DNA of 64,000 nucleotides from Chryseobacterium oranimense (GCF_900129755.1 NZ_FQWT01000005.1:62001-126000); one strand, 5' to 3'; counted from the first letter of the stretch, positions 33,698 to 42,740 are shown. Made by a program: numbers and translations. Notes: generated from the sequence alone by a model not told the origin.

Positions 33698-34240
33698 CTA
33701 TTGATTATGTTTCACCCAGATAAGCTCATCAGTATTGTACCCAATTCTTTTAGCTTTTTCAATGAAACGCTGTCTCATGCTTTCGGGAAGGGTTGTTGTA
33801 CGGGAAAGAATCCACAGATATTTCAGGCTGCTTCCTGCCACTAATGCGTATTGGTAATTTTCATCAATATCAATCACATTATAGCCTGCCCAGATCGGTT
33901 TGAAAAAGGATACTTTAAGCCGGGCTTCTGTTTTGTCTTTTACAAATTTTGCTTCTCCCACGGATTCTTTCCATTCTTTTTTTATGTAATCGTAGCCTTT
34001 ATTGCTGACACGGATTGTGCCGTTGGGGTTTTCGGAGTATTCAGCAGTTACATTGTCCATATTTTTCTCGAACCTGTAATCGAAACGGGCAATTTCGTAC
34101 CATCTTCCGAGATATTTTTTAGCATCAAAATTATTAACGGCCTTCGCTCCTTTGGGAATTCCCGCTGAACAGGAATTGTAAATTATCAGCCCTAAAACAC
34201 CTAATGTAACCGGAACAGCAATTTTCTTAAGAGTTTTCAT
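33698..34240 (-). CDS. blc: Blc-like outer-membrane lipocalin
   Basis: A 180-residue lipoprotein (lipobox YNSC, Cys24) with the bacterial lipocalin fold. The GxW motif is in KKYLGRWYEIARFDYRFE, the second motif in GYNVIDIDENYQYALVAG, and the third near WILSRTTTLPES. Bacterial Blc proteins bind lysophospholipids or fatty acids at the outer membrane under envelope stress. A minus-strand -7 box TATTTTTG is at 34279-34272, so the 5' leader would be about 25 nt. Confidence 0.93.
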   Translation of the reverse strand: MKTLKKIAVPVTLGVLGLIIYNSCSAGIPKGAKAVNNFDAKKYLGRWYEIARFDYRFEKNMDNVTAEYSENPNGTIRVSNKGYDYIKKEWKESVGEAKFVKDKTEARLKVSFFKPIWAGYNVIDIDENYQYALVAGSSLKYLWILSRTTTLPESMRQRFIEKAKRIGYNTDELIWVKHNQ

Positions 34241-34271
34241 AATGAATATTTTGTGATTGCACTAAAAACTT

Positions 34272-34279
34272 CAAAAATA
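34272..34279 (-). promoter_or_regulatory. Predicted -7 box for the lipocalin gene
   Basis: The minus strand reads TATTTTTG, a full TAnnTTTG match, 31 bp before the start codon. Confidence 0.45.
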
Positions 34280-34300
34280 ATGCCTTTACGGTGTTAAATT

Positions 34301-35035
34301 CTAGGAAAATACTTTCAGGAAGTTATCTTTAAAGCTGCCTGAAACTTCAATTTCCGTATCATCTGACAGCATAACGGTTCCGCTTTTATGGTAAGATTTT
34401 ACAAATCGTGTATTAATGATGTGAGAACGGTGAACCCTTACAAACGGGCTTTCAAGAAGGTCATCAAAATGCTTCAGGAATCGGCAGACCATTTTTTTAG
34501 AACCGTCGGTAAGGTAAACCTGGGTAAAGTTCCCGTCTGCCTGAAGTCTCAGAATGTCTTCGGTTTTCACCACATCAAATCCCTGTAAGGTAGGAAGGAT
34601 TAGCTGTTGCTTTTCGGGCTTCAGCTTTAGGTTTTCGAGAAGAATTTTATTACGGTTAAGCTCTTCCTTGCTTTCAATGCTTTCGGCTACTTTATTGACT
34701 GCCAGAATAAGTTCCTGGATATCAATCGGTTTTAAAATATAATAACTGGCCGATTTATTGAGTGCCTGCAATGAATACTGGGAAAATGCCGTGATAAAGA
34801 TGGTTTCGTAGGAGAATTCTTTGGTGGCTTCCAGTACATCAAATGCATTACCGAAAGGCATTTCGACATCCATAAAAACCAACTGAGGCTGTTTATCAGC
34901 AATTAACGGAACGGCTTCCCTGATATTTTCCGCCTCGCCTGCAATTTCTACCTGCGGGCAGTATTTTGTGAGATAGTTTCTGAGAACTTCTCTGGCAATG
35001 ATTTCGTCGTCTACGATTACGGATTTTATTTTCAT
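34301..35035 (-). CDS. LytTR-type response regulator
   Basis: A 244-residue protein with an N-terminal receiver (VIVDDE, phospho-acceptor Asp56 in VFMDVEMP, and the KP dipeptide in YYILKPIDI) and a C-terminal LytTR DNA-binding domain (LRLQADGNFTQVYLTDGSKK, VRVHRSHIINTRFV). LytTR domains bind paired direct repeats about 21 bp apart. It is the last gene of an operon with the LytS-like kinase (35805-37586) and a small secreted protein. Direct repeats of exactly this geometry lie upstream of two nearby genes, its likely targets. Confidence 0.95.
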   Translation of the reverse strand: MKIKSVIVDDEIIAREVLRNYLTKYCPQVEIAGEAENIREAVPLIADKQPQLVFMDVEMPFGNAFDVLEATKEFSYETIFITAFSQYSLQALNKSASYYILKPIDIQELILAVNKVAESIESKEELNRNKILLENLKLKPEKQQLILPTLQGFDVVKTEDILRLQADGNFTQVYLTDGSKKMVCRFLKHFDDLLESPFVRVHRSHIINTRFVKSYHKSGTVMLSDDTEIEVSGSFKDNFLKVFS

Positions 35036-35079
35036 TTTTTTCAGGTAATAGGTGGCAGTTATTATTAGCCGGCGATAGT

Positions 35080-35796
35080 TTATAGGTATTTTCCGTTTTT
35101 AAATCTTAATATCCGGTAGGTGACTTTTGATGTTTCATGTTCTTTACAGTCACCGTTTATTTCCTGGTTTTTGGTTTCAACAGATATGGTTTTGACCTTC
35201 AGATCTGTGAAATTATTAGTCTTCGTTTTATCCATTATAATCACTGAATGATCATCATTGAATTCCCCTGAGCATCTGGTGTCCCATTCTCCGCCGTGGG
35301 AGCTTAATTCAAATGTATTCAAAACTTTTTTAAGGGTTCTACCTTCAGGATAGTACAGTGAAATAGTGTCCGAAGAATACGGATTGGGCTGGCTGCCATT
35401 GGCAACACTTACCGTTACACCAAAAGCACGGATACCATTACTTATGTTGTATAGCCCTGTGTCTATATTTATACTTCTCAGCATAATAGCATCGGAAGTG
35501 ATTTCCTCAGGATCGAAATATTGATTCTTCACAACTCCGTTTTCATCCGTGATTACAATATAATTGCGAACTACAAAAAAGTCGTCTTCCTCTTTGCCCT
35601 GCAGGACAGGAAGAACAGCGATATATGAATTTTCTGCATTCGGCATTTTCTTTTCCGTACAGAATTCTTCTTTAATCTTGGTTTTGTCAAGCTTTAAGCT
35701 TTTCACTACATTTTCAAAACGGACGCTGTTTATTTCCTGTCCGAAAGTCTTTACGAACGAAAACATTATTATCCCTATGAATAAATATTTCTTCAT
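35080..35796 (-). CDS. Secreted protein of unknown function in the LytS/LytTR operon
   Basis: A 238-residue protein with a Sec signal peptide ending KTFGQ (residue 20). The mature protein has no recognised domain; it has charged segments, FCTEKKMPNAENSYIAVLPVL and CSGEFNDDHSVIIMDKTK, and is probably beta-rich, with two or three Cys. It starts 8 bp after the kinase stop and ends 44 bp before the response regulator, so it is locked into the two-component operon. It may be a periplasmic accessory or output of the pathway; nothing in the sequence proves this. Confidence 0.75.
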   Translation of the reverse strand: MKKYLFIGIIMFSFVKTFGQEINSVRFENVVKSLKLDKTKIKEEFCTEKKMPNAENSYIAVLPVLQGKEEDDFFVVRNYIVITDENGVVKNQYFDPEEITSDAIMLRSINIDTGLYNISNGIRAFGVTVSVANGSQPNPYSSDTISLYYPEGRTLKKVLNTFELSSHGGEWDTRCSGEFNDDHSVIIMDKTKTNNFTDLKVKTISVETKNQEINGDCKEHETSKVTYRILRFKNGKYL

Positions 35797-35804
35797 CTTT
35801 ATTT

Positions 35805-37586
35805 TTATGTCAGATTTATTTTAATATTGACTAAAACTCCGCTGTTATTTTCTTTGTCTTTGATAGAGCAGGTAATTTCTTTTTTATAGAGGTCGTTCAG
35901 CAGGCTGATCCTTTCGAGGGTGTTTTTCATTCCCCGTCCTTCTCTGGTCTTCTGATGCAGGGTTTTCTGCTTTTTACTTTCTTCAATACCAATTCCATTA
36001 TCTTCGATAGTGATCTTTAAATGCTGATTTTCTTTTTCAAAGACCAGTTTTAAAAATCCTTTCTCAGTTCTGTAGCGCAATCCGTGCCATACCGCGTTTT
36101 CAAGGAACGGCTGAACGAGCATTCCCGGTACTTTCAGACTCTGCATATTGAGGCTTTCATCTACTTCAATTTCATAATCGAATTTATCGGCAAAACGGGT
36201 CTTTTCAAGAGCGAGGTAATTCTGAAGCAAATCCAGCTCCTGCTGAAAAGGAATGAAGTCTTCGGCGGAATTTTCCATCACGCCACGCATCAGTTTGGAG
36301 AATTTTGTAAGGTACTGATTGGCTTCCAGCTCGTTATTGGTCGCAATAAAATGATTGACACTGTTTAAGCTATTAAAAATAAAATGCGGATTCATTTCGC
36401 GCCGCAGCGACTGCAATGCAATTTTTTTATTTTTGATCTGAACTTTCTTCAGTGTCCTGAAAATAAAGACAATCAGCCCGGTAAGCAAAACCAAAGCTCC
36501 GATCAAACTGTAATTAAATATATTTTTTCTTCGGATCAATGCATCTTTCAGCTCTTTTTCTTTTTCAAGCTGTGAAATTCTCTGTTCGGTATCTTCCAGT
36601 ATTTTATTATCTACCAGGCTTCTGTCCTTGGAAACCAGATCGGGAAGCCTTCCCAGAAAATCTCTGTACAGGGAGACTGAAGCATTGGTATTTCCTGCTA
36701 TATTATAAAGGCTGTCCAATTTTTTTACACTTTTCTGTGCTTCCAGGGTATGTCCTTTTTCCAGGGCGATTTCGTAGGCATTTTTCAATAAGGCTACAGC
36801 TTCCTCCGGATCATTTTTCTTAATATAAATATCTGCTAATTCCTGAATCTGATTGACTTTTTCCTGTGAATTGTCTTTAACGAAATCTTCTTTCAGTACC
36901 TTCTTTTTGGCCTCAATGGCTTTTTCGAAGTTTTTATTTTCCACATAGAAATTGGTCAGCTTCTGATTGATTTCCAAAGCCTGCTGAGGGGCTTCCCTTT
37001 TGGAAATGACGTAGGCATTGTTAAGGTTTTCTTCTGCTTTGGGAATATCTTTCTGCTGTATATTGACATCTGCCATCTGGCTGTAACTCGTTGCAAGATC
37101 ACCTTTATCTTTATCCTTGAGGCTTATATTGATATTATCCTGGATTGCTTCTGCTTTCTGCTCGGCTGTGGGGGAAGAAAGCCTGGCTGCATCATTCGTA
37201 TTAACAGCTCTGCTTTTTTCACTATAGCTTATCTCAGCTGCCCTGTTGTAATTGCTGATAGCCGGGGTTATTTTGTTCTGCTTTTCCTGGGACTGGGCAA
37301 TTTTCCGGGTAACGGCTTCAAGGTTTTTCTTATCATTCAGGTTTTTGTAAATATTCCTTGCTTTTACAAGAAATTCTTCGCTTTTGGCATAATTTCCCTG
37401 ATTGTAGTAGTCGTTGGCAATTCCTACATAGCTGTCGGCAACACCTTTATTATCATTATTATCTACAGCTTTTTTCAGTCTTGCCGCAGATTTATAGGCT
37501 TTGGTAACCCGTGTGGAATCCTGCGCGGTACAGAAATTTCCTGCAGCAAGAATGAAGATAAAGAATATTTTAACAGCTAATTTCAC
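35805..37586 (-). CDS. TPR-containing LytS-like sensor histidine kinase
   Basis: A 593-residue membrane kinase. It has a signal peptide (about 1-22), a periplasmic TPR-rich region (about 25-340), a transmembrane helix (about 357-377), and a His_kinase (LytS/YehU type) domain with His401 in MNPHFIFNSLNSVNHF plus an HATPase domain (PFLENAVWHG, IEDNGIGI, GRGMKNTLERI). It likely senses a periplasmic ligand or protein through the TPRs and phosphorylates the LytTR regulator two genes downstream. The start codon is GTG. It is divergent from the SIMPL gene across a region holding four 21-bp-phased repeats, which may autoregulate it. Confidence 0.93.
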   Translation of the reverse strand: MKLAVKIFFIFILAAGNFCTAQDSTRVTKAYKSAARLKKAVDNNDNKGVADSYVGIANDYYNQGNYAKSEEFLVKARNIYKNLNDKKNLEAVTRKIAQSQEKQNKITPAISNYNRAAEISYSEKSRAVNTNDAARLSSPTAEQKAEAIQDNINISLKDKDKGDLATSYSQMADVNIQQKDIPKAEENLNNAYVISKREAPQQALEINQKLTNFYVENKNFEKAIEAKKKVLKEDFVKDNSQEKVNQIQELADIYIKKNDPEEAVALLKNAYEIALEKGHTLEAQKSVKKLDSLYNIAGNTNASVSLYRDFLGRLPDLVSKDRSLVDNKILEDTEQRISQLEKEKELKDALIRRKNIFNYSLIGALVLLTGLIVFIFRTLKKVQIKNKKIALQSLRREMNPHFIFNSLNSVNHFIATNNELEANQYLTKFSKLMRGVMENSAEDFIPFQQELDLLQNYLALEKTRFADKFDYEIEVDESLNMQSLKVPGMLVQPFLENAVWHGLRYRTEKGFLKLVFEKENQHLKITIEDNGIGIEESKKQKTLHQKTREGRGMKNTLERISLLNDLYKKEITCSIKDKENNSGVLVNIKINLT

Positions 37587-37641
37587 GGGTTTCAGATCTT
37601 TAATGCAAAGTAAGCAAAACTTTAGATAAACTTTTCAATTC

Positions 37642-37735
37642 TTTACCAAGTCAAAACTCTGTTTCACCAAGTTTCATAGATAAAAGATTACATTTTTCAG
37701 GCCATCCACCAAGTGAAAACCTTATTTCACCAAGT
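37642..37735 (+). promoter_or_regulatory. Predicted LytTR operator array, four boxes
   Basis: ACCAAGT boxes at 37645, 37666, 37708 and 37729 all fall on one 21-bp register (the slot at 37687 is degenerate). Three are preceded by TTC or ATC (TTCACCAAGT type). The last box ends 27 bp before the -7-like TAATTTTA at 37763-37770 of the SIMPL gene. Confidence 0.7.
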
Positions 37736-37762
37736 TTCTCCGTTTCGGGTTCCGGATCGTGG

Positions 37763-37770
37763 TAATTTTA
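37763..37770 (+). promoter_or_regulatory. Predicted -7 element of the SIMPL gene
   Basis: TAATTTTA followed by CTTCAG and AATTTAAA. The identical TAATTTTACTTCAG core recurs at 38593, upstream of the VWA gene. The TTTG end of the consensus is TTTA here, as expected for an activator-dependent promoter. Confidence 0.55.
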
Positions 37771-37794
37771 CTTCAGAATTTAAAACAAGAAATT

Positions 37795-38469
37795 ATGAAA
37801 TTAAGACATTTTTTATTAATCGGAATCTTTACTCTGGGAAGTTTTGCCAATGCACAGGAAGTAAAGAAAAATGCCATTGAGGTAACAGGTATTGCAGAAA
37901 TGGAAGTGGAGCCGGATGAGATTATCTTCAATATCGGCATTAAAGCAGATAACAAGAACGATCTGGCAGATAATGAAAAGAAGCTGTTCGAAACATTAAA
38001 AAATAATGGAGTAAAGAATGAAGACATCAAATTCAAATCCATGTACCAGAATATCTATGCAAAAAACGGCAAGTTCACAAAGAGCTATCAGTTTAAAGCA
38101 GGTACAAAGGCGAATATCAGCAAAATATTTGAAGACCTGAACCAGAAATGGGTAAGCAACCTGAATGTGGCAGAAGTGAAAAACACTAAAATTGCAGATT
38201 TCAAGAAAATAGTGAAGATCAATGCTCTGAAAGCCGCCAAAGAAAAGGCAGACTACCTGCTGGAAAGTATGGGCAAAAAGACCGGCGCTCCACTGGAAGT
38301 CATCGAAATTGAAGATTACACCAGCGATACGGTTCTTCCTGTAGCCTACAAAAGCAGCCTGAGAAATGTACAGCTGGAAGCAGCAGATGCCCCGGTAGAT
38401 TTTTCTTTTGACAATATTGAGAATATCAAGCTGAAATACAGCATCAAAACCAGATACGAAATCCTTTAG
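37795..38469 (+). CDS. Secreted SIMPL-domain (DUF541) protein
   Basis: A 224-residue exported protein from the ATG at 37795: signal peptide ending SFANAQ (residue 21), then a SIMPL domain starting AIEVTGIAEMEVEPDEIIFNIGIKA and ending with NIENIKLKYSIKTRYEI. SIMPL proteins are periplasmic and oligomeric, of unclear function, sometimes linked to stress or signalling. It is preceded by four LytTR-like boxes and faces away from the LytS kinase, so it is a predicted output of that system. Confidence 0.9.
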   Translation: MKLRHFLLIGIFTLGSFANAQEVKKNAIEVTGIAEMEVEPDEIIFNIGIKADNKNDLADNEKKLFETLKNNGVKNEDIKFKSMYQNIYAKNGKFTKSYQFKAGTKANISKIFEDLNQKWVSNLNVAEVKNTKIADFKKIVKINALKAAKEKADYLLESMGKKTGAPLEVIEIEDYTSDTVLPVAYKSSLRNVQLEAADAPVDFSFDNIENIKLKYSIKTRYEIL

Positions 38470-38487
38470 AATTAACAGATTTAAAAG

Positions 38488-38512
38488 ACAGCCCGAAAGG
38501 GCTGTTTTTTTC
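38488..38512 (+). terminator. Terminator of the SIMPL gene
   Basis: ACAGCCC / GGGCTGT with a GAAA tetraloop and a long T run. Confidence 0.85.
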
Positions 38513-38534
38513 TTTTCCACCCCTGGCTTCTGAG

Positions 38535-38600
38535 TTCACCAAGTGAAAGTGAATGTTCACCAAGTCTTCTGGTTTTCAGCTATAAATACAGATAATTTTA
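38535..38600 (+). promoter_or_regulatory. Predicted LytTR operator and promoter of the VWA gene
   Basis: TTCACCAAGT boxes begin at 38535 and 38556 (ACCAAGT at 38538 and 38559, 21 bp apart). The second ends 27 bp before TAATTTTA at 38593-38600, exactly the spacing seen at the SIMPL promoter. The 160-nt leader up to the VWA start (38760) holds no other feature I recognise. Confidence 0.7.
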
Positions 38601-38759
38601 CTTCAGGAATTTAAATTAATAAACTGAAATCTGAATCTTGCCAGATCATAAACCATACAAAAGAAAGGACTGAATAAGATCATTTTCTCTTATGAAGTAA
38701 AGTATTTGAAAAAGATGCAGATCCAATATTACAACAGATAACCCATAAAAAATAGTATT

Positions 38760-39953
38760 ATGACCGCTTTAAAAATCTTAGCATTGGCTGCAGGTACCGC
38801 TTTTTTAAGCTCCGGCAGCTTACCAGACACCCGATGCTCAAACAGTAATACGGCAGATGGAATGGCATTTATTCAAAATGCTTCTGCAAAAGACCTTCCG
38901 ACCTATTCAAAGGATAATAAAATTCAGGTTGCGCTTCTTCTGGATACATCCAACAGCATGGACGGACTGATTGATCAGGCAAAATCGAGACTATGGAACA
39001 TTGTGAATACATTAACCACATTGAAATACAACGGACAGGCTCCGCAGATTGAAATTGCCCTTTATGAATATGGGAACGACGGTATCCGGGACGATAACTA
39101 CATCCGCCAGGTAACCCCTCTTACGCAGGATCTGGATCTGGTTTCCGAGAAATTATTCTCCCTGAGAACCAATGGAGGAAGTGAATATTGCGGTGCTGTA
39201 ATCCGGGATGCATCCATGAACCTGAACTGGGATGGCAATGAAAAAAGCATGAAACTGATTTACATTGCCGGTAATGAGCCGTTTGACCAAGGAAGGGTGA
39301 ATTACAAGGAGGTAATTTCCAAAGCCAAAAGTAAAAATATCTATACCAATACTATTTTCTGCGGAAGCAGGGATGAGGGAATTCAGACCTTCTGGCAAAA
39401 CGGGGCTTCGCTAGGGGACGGAAAATATTTCAATATCGATAGCGACAGAAAGGTCATTTATATTGAAACACCTTATGATGTGAAAATTTCAGAATGTAAC
39501 ACAAAATTAAATGACACTTACATATTCTACGGAAGTCACGGTTCTGAATATAAGCTTAAACAGGCGGCCCAGGACAGAAATGCTGAGGTGCAGTCAGCAT
39601 CCAGTTATGTAGAAAGAACGGTTGCAAAATCTAAGAAAAATGCTTACAAAAATGATCACTGGGACCTGGTAGATAAGGCTGAAAAAGATGCCGGCTTCAT
39701 TGCCACAATAAAAGAAGATGCGCTTCCTGCCGAATTGAAAGGAAAAAGTACGGAGGAGATTAAAAAAGCTGTTGCTGTAAAGTCTGCAGAACGTGAAAAG
39801 ATCCAGAAAGAGATCGAGGAGCTGTCAAGAAAGCGCCAGAACTTCATTGATGCTGAAATGAAGAAACGAGGGACTACGGATACCGACGATCTTGGAAAAG
39901 CCATCGAAAGCTCTGTTATAGAATTAGCCAGAAAGAATGGCTACAGCTTGTAA
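38760..39953 (+). CDS. Exported von Willebrand factor A domain protein
   Basis: A 397-residue protein. The N-terminus is a weakly hydrophobic signal (about 1-20; Cys26 could be lipidated but the lipobox is poor). The VWA domain spans about 55-245, with a complete MIDAS start DTSNSMDG (Asp62) and conserved TNGGSEYCGAVI. Residues 270-397 are charged and coiled-coil-like (EKIQKEIEELSRKRQ). VWA proteins bind ligands through a metal ion. The gene carries the same paired 21-bp repeats and promoter core as the SIMPL gene, so it is a predicted member of the LytTR regulon. Confidence 0.9.
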   Translation: MTALKILALAAGTAFLSSGSLPDTRCSNSNTADGMAFIQNASAKDLPTYSKDNKIQVALLLDTSNSMDGLIDQAKSRLWNIVNTLTTLKYNGQAPQIEIALYEYGNDGIRDDNYIRQVTPLTQDLDLVSEKLFSLRTNGGSEYCGAVIRDASMNLNWDGNEKSMKLIYIAGNEPFDQGRVNYKEVISKAKSKNIYTNTIFCGSRDEGIQTFWQNGASLGDGKYFNIDSDRKVIYIETPYDVKISECNTKLNDTYIFYGSHGSEYKLKQAAQDRNAEVQSASSYVERTVAKSKKNAYKNDHWDLVDKAEKDAGFIATIKEDALPAELKGKSTEEIKKAVAVKSAEREKIQKEIEELSRKRQNFIDAEMKKRGTTDTDDLGKAIESSVIELARKNGYSL

Positions 39954-39957
39954 TTAC

Positions 39958-39990
39958 TAAAAAAGCCGTTTCAAAACTGAAACGGCTTCT
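39958..39990 (-). terminator. Terminator between the VWA and C1q-like genes
   Basis: AAGCCGTTTCA / TGAAACGGCTT (11 bp) with loop AAAC. The T run is good on the minus strand and weak on the plus strand. Confidence 0.75.
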
Positions 39991-40027
39991 ACCAAGTTAA
40001 GATATAGTAAAAAGTTTCCTCATACTC

Positions 40028-40714
40028 CTATTTTATCTGATAAATATTAAAGAGGGATGAACCTCCTGAAACTAAATTTAAAGAAACAAGTGTTGTTTTT
40101 ACTCCAAAGAACATCTGGTCTCCTGCATTCAAGGCAACCATAGTCTGGGTTTTCCTTACTGGTGGCGACACATTAATGGAAAGGACACTTGCAATTAAGT
40201 AGCTTTCTTCCGCCATTAATGTAGGCGCAGCAGTTCCTTTTTTCACAAAAATCCCCACTCCCAAATCGTCAGCAGAAACAAGGTTTGAGGCCTTTATTTG
40301 TACAAATACCCCATAAATTCCATCTTTTGGTGCTGTGAATGTATTATTGGATATGTCGAAATCGTTATGCTCATCTATAAGCTCTTTATCAAATGCTATC
40401 TTTAACCAATTGGTAAATCCTGCAATAACAACCAGGGGAATGGTGGGATTTACTCCTGTACCTGAAACATAGGATCTCCCGCCTGAATTCAATATCTCAT
40501 CTTTTGAGACAGTCTGAACATACCCGCCGCTGCTTTTCACCAAAAGAGAATCTGCACAAGATGTTTCTATACATTTTTCTGCCACGCGAAGTCTGAAATT
40601 ACCATTTACATCCAGCATTGCAGTCGGATTTTCTGTATTGATACCTACCTGGGACCAAACTTTTGCTGTAAACAGAAATAACAGCAAAACTAAAATTTTT
40701 CTTATGCTTTTCAT
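40028..40714 (-). CDS. Secreted protein with C1q/TNF-like jelly-roll domain
   Basis: A 228-residue exported protein (signal peptide ending KVWSQ, residue 22). After the signal comes VGINTENPTAMLDVNGN, the N-terminal repeat unit common to Flavobacteriia surface proteins. Residues 95-228 look like a C1q-type beta-sandwich: FTAPKDGIYGVFVQIK and LNAGDQMFFGVK are typical strands. Members trimerise. The function is unknown and the domain call is by pattern, not by search. It is a single-gene unit. Confidence 0.7.
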   Translation of the reverse strand: MKSIRKILVLLLFLFTAKVWSQVGINTENPTAMLDVNGNFRLRVAEKCIETSCADSLLVKSSGGYVQTVSKDEILNSGGRSYVSGTGVNPTIPLVVIAGFTNWLKIAFDKELIDEHNDFDISNNTFTAPKDGIYGVFVQIKASNLVSADDLGVGIFVKKGTAAPTLMAEESYLIASVLSINVSPPVRKTQTMVALNAGDQMFFGVKTTLVSLNLVSGGSSLFNIYQIK

Positions 40715-40909
40715 GATTTGTATGGTTTGTATTGTAAAGCAAATTTAAATTTTAGAGGTAGAATACACCTACAATCATTTCATGAATTAGTGACTTATTA
40801 TCCAACGCTAACACACTAATTAACAAATGTTAATTATAGAATTAAATCTACATTCATTGTCTAAATAAATTGAATAATAATTTATAAATTCCTAATTAAA
40901 ATACACGGT

Positions 40910-41494
40910 ATGGATTACGATGAATTTATAAAAATCTATTTTGAGCAAAACAAATATTTGGACGAAAATGATAAACAGAAACTATTGGGGATGGTAAAAA
41001 TAATAAATTATCCTGCCAATAAAATAGTATTACATAAAGGTGAACAAACAGAGTATGTAGGCATCATTGAAAGAGGATTAATACGTGCTTATGACAAAAA
41101 TAACAAAACAGTCTGGTTTTTTCATGAAAATAGTGTGTATGGATCTCTGGAAGTTTTAATGCAGAAACGTCCTTCATCGCTTACCTATGAAACTCTGGAA
41201 GAAACAACAGTATTTTTATTTAATTATAATGATTTGGAAAATGTTATTAATGAATATCCCCATATCTCAACACTGCTATTAATGTTTTGGAAGAATACTG
41301 CTAAGGAAATCTATCTTAATTTTTCGGCATTTCTTCATTTAACTCCCGAAGAAAGATACCTCCATTTGCTTAGCCAGGATTCCAGATTAATTTTAAGGGT
41401 AAAATCTAAAGATCTGGCCACTTACCTGGGCGTGCATCCTGTTTCATTAAGCAGACTGAAAAAAAGATATTTCAATCCCAACAATAAAAAGTAA
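40910..41494 (+). CDS. Crp/Fnr-family transcriptional regulator
   Basis: A 194-residue regulator. The cNMP-binding-like beta-barrel spans about 20-120 (VGIIERGLIRAYDKNNKTVWFF, SVYGSLEVLM), and the C-terminal helix-turn-helix is DLATYLGVHPVSLSRLKKRY. The Arg/Ser contacts of the Crp phosphate-binding cassette are not obvious, so the ligand is unknown, as in most Bacteroidota members. It stands alone and is convergent with the FAD oxidoreductase gene. Confidence 0.9.
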   Translation: MDYDEFIKIYFEQNKYLDENDKQKLLGMVKIINYPANKIVLHKGEQTEYVGIIERGLIRAYDKNNKTVWFFHENSVYGSLEVLMQKRPSSLTYETLEETTVFLFNYNDLENVINEYPHISTLLLMFWKNTAKEIYLNFSAFLHLTPEERYLHLLSQDSRLILRVKSKDLATYLGVHPVSLSRLKKRYFNPNNKK

Positions 41495-41534
41495 ACCGGT
41501 GGCTTCAAGTACCTCAGCCACCTGCCCTATCTGC

Positions 41535-42740
41535 CTATCTGCCAAACTTAAAATATTCTGACAACAGGTGCTTTTTATTTTTCATAAACCGGGAGGCCAT
41601 TTCCATTCCGGTTACAGAGAAAGTAATTCCGTTCCCTCCAAATCCCAGGACAAAATAAGAATTCTTAAACTTTTTGTGTTCCCCGATATACGGTAGTCCG
41701 TCTTTGGTTTCCCCAAAGGTTCCGGCCCAGACAAAATCTGTATAGAAATGATAATCAGGTTTTATTTTTTTCAGCGTTTTCAGAATTTCCTTTTCCTTTT
41801 TGTTCAGAAGAATGTCTCGTTTTTCGGCATCGTAAAAGTCTTCATCACCACCGCCTATGAGGAGTCTTCCGTCATCCGTTGTCCGCATATAAATGTAAGG
41901 GTCATCTGTATTCCAGACCAGCGTGCTGTTTATATTCTTGAAGGTATCAGTATCAATTTCCGAAACCATTGCATAGGTACTTTTTAAATTGACGAAATTC
42001 TCTTTCAGCAGGTTTTTGCTTTCATAGCCGATACAGTAGATGACTTTTTTTGCTTTTATCTGAAAACCACTGTCTACTGTCACCAGATTAAAACCTTTAT
42101 GGTATTCTACTTTTTTCATTTCGGTTTTATCGAAGATCCTCAATCCCTTTTTTATATTGTAACCCAATAGCTCATGAGCAAATTTAAAAGCATCAATACT
42201 GGCGCCCTGGACGGATACAATACCGCCGTAAGTATTTTCAAATCCGAACTGCTTTACAATTTGATCTGCTTCCAGCCATTTAACTTTAAAACCTGCGTTC
42301 TTCCTTGCTTCATATTCCTTTTTAAGCCAATTCACATCTTTCTTCTTTGAAGCAAAATACAAAGATTTCTTACGTTTAAAACCTGCATCGGACCTGATTA
42401 TTTTTGTAAGTTTTTCAAGAATATCAATGGCATCAGAACAGGCTTTGTAACTTTCTACCGCTCCTTTTTCTCCTATCATTTCTGTAAGTTCATAGAGAGG
42501 AATATCTATTTCATACTGCAGCATTGAAGTGGTCGCAGAAGTACTTCCGTTACAAATCTCCCGCTTATCAATCAGCATAGTTTTATAGCCGTCAGTGACC
42601 ATTTGGTGGGCAATAAGACTTCCGGTAATTCCGCCGCCTATAATTAAAACATCACATTCTTCATTTGATTTCAGAGACGGATATGAAGCTGTTAATCCGT
42701 TTTTTAAAAGCCAGAAAGGTTCATTCGATTTTAGATCCAT
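41535..42740 (-). CDS. FAD-dependent oxidoreductase (DAO family)
   Basis: A 401-residue cytoplasmic flavoprotein. The Rossmann dinucleotide motif is LIIGGGITGSLIAHQM (about 31-46), followed by LIDKREICNGSTSATTSMLQYE and the C-terminal TDFVWAGTFGETKDGLPYIGEHK and YFVLGFGGNGITFS, as in the glycine-oxidase/GlpD-like DAO family. It oxidises an amine or alcohol substrate that cannot be read from the sequence. It lies divergent from the SpoIIAA-like gene. Confidence 0.92.
   Translation of the reverse strand: MDLKSNEPFWLLKNGLTASYPSLKSNEECDVLIIGGGITGSLIAHQMVTDGYKTMLIDKREICNGSTSATTSMLQYEIDIPLYELTEMIGEKGAVESYKACSDAIDILEKLTKIIRSDAGFKRKKSLYFASKKKDVNWLKKEYEARKNAGFKVKWLEADQIVKQFGFENTYGGIVSVQGASIDAFKFAHELLGYNIKKGLRIFDKTEMKKVEYHKGFNLVTVDSGFQIKAKKVIYCIGYESKNLLKENFVNLKSTYAMVSEIDTDTFKNINSTLVWNTDDPYIYMRTTDDGRLLIGGGDEDFYDAEKRDILLNKKEKEILKTLKKIKPDYHFYTDFVWAGTFGETKDGLPYIGEHKKFKNSYFVLGFGGNGITFSVTGMEMASRFMKNKKHLLSEYFKFGR

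Noticed and set aside
39991..39997. Single ACCAAGT copy
   Set aside because: It has no partner 21 bp away and lies at a terminator, so I do not count it as a LytTR site.
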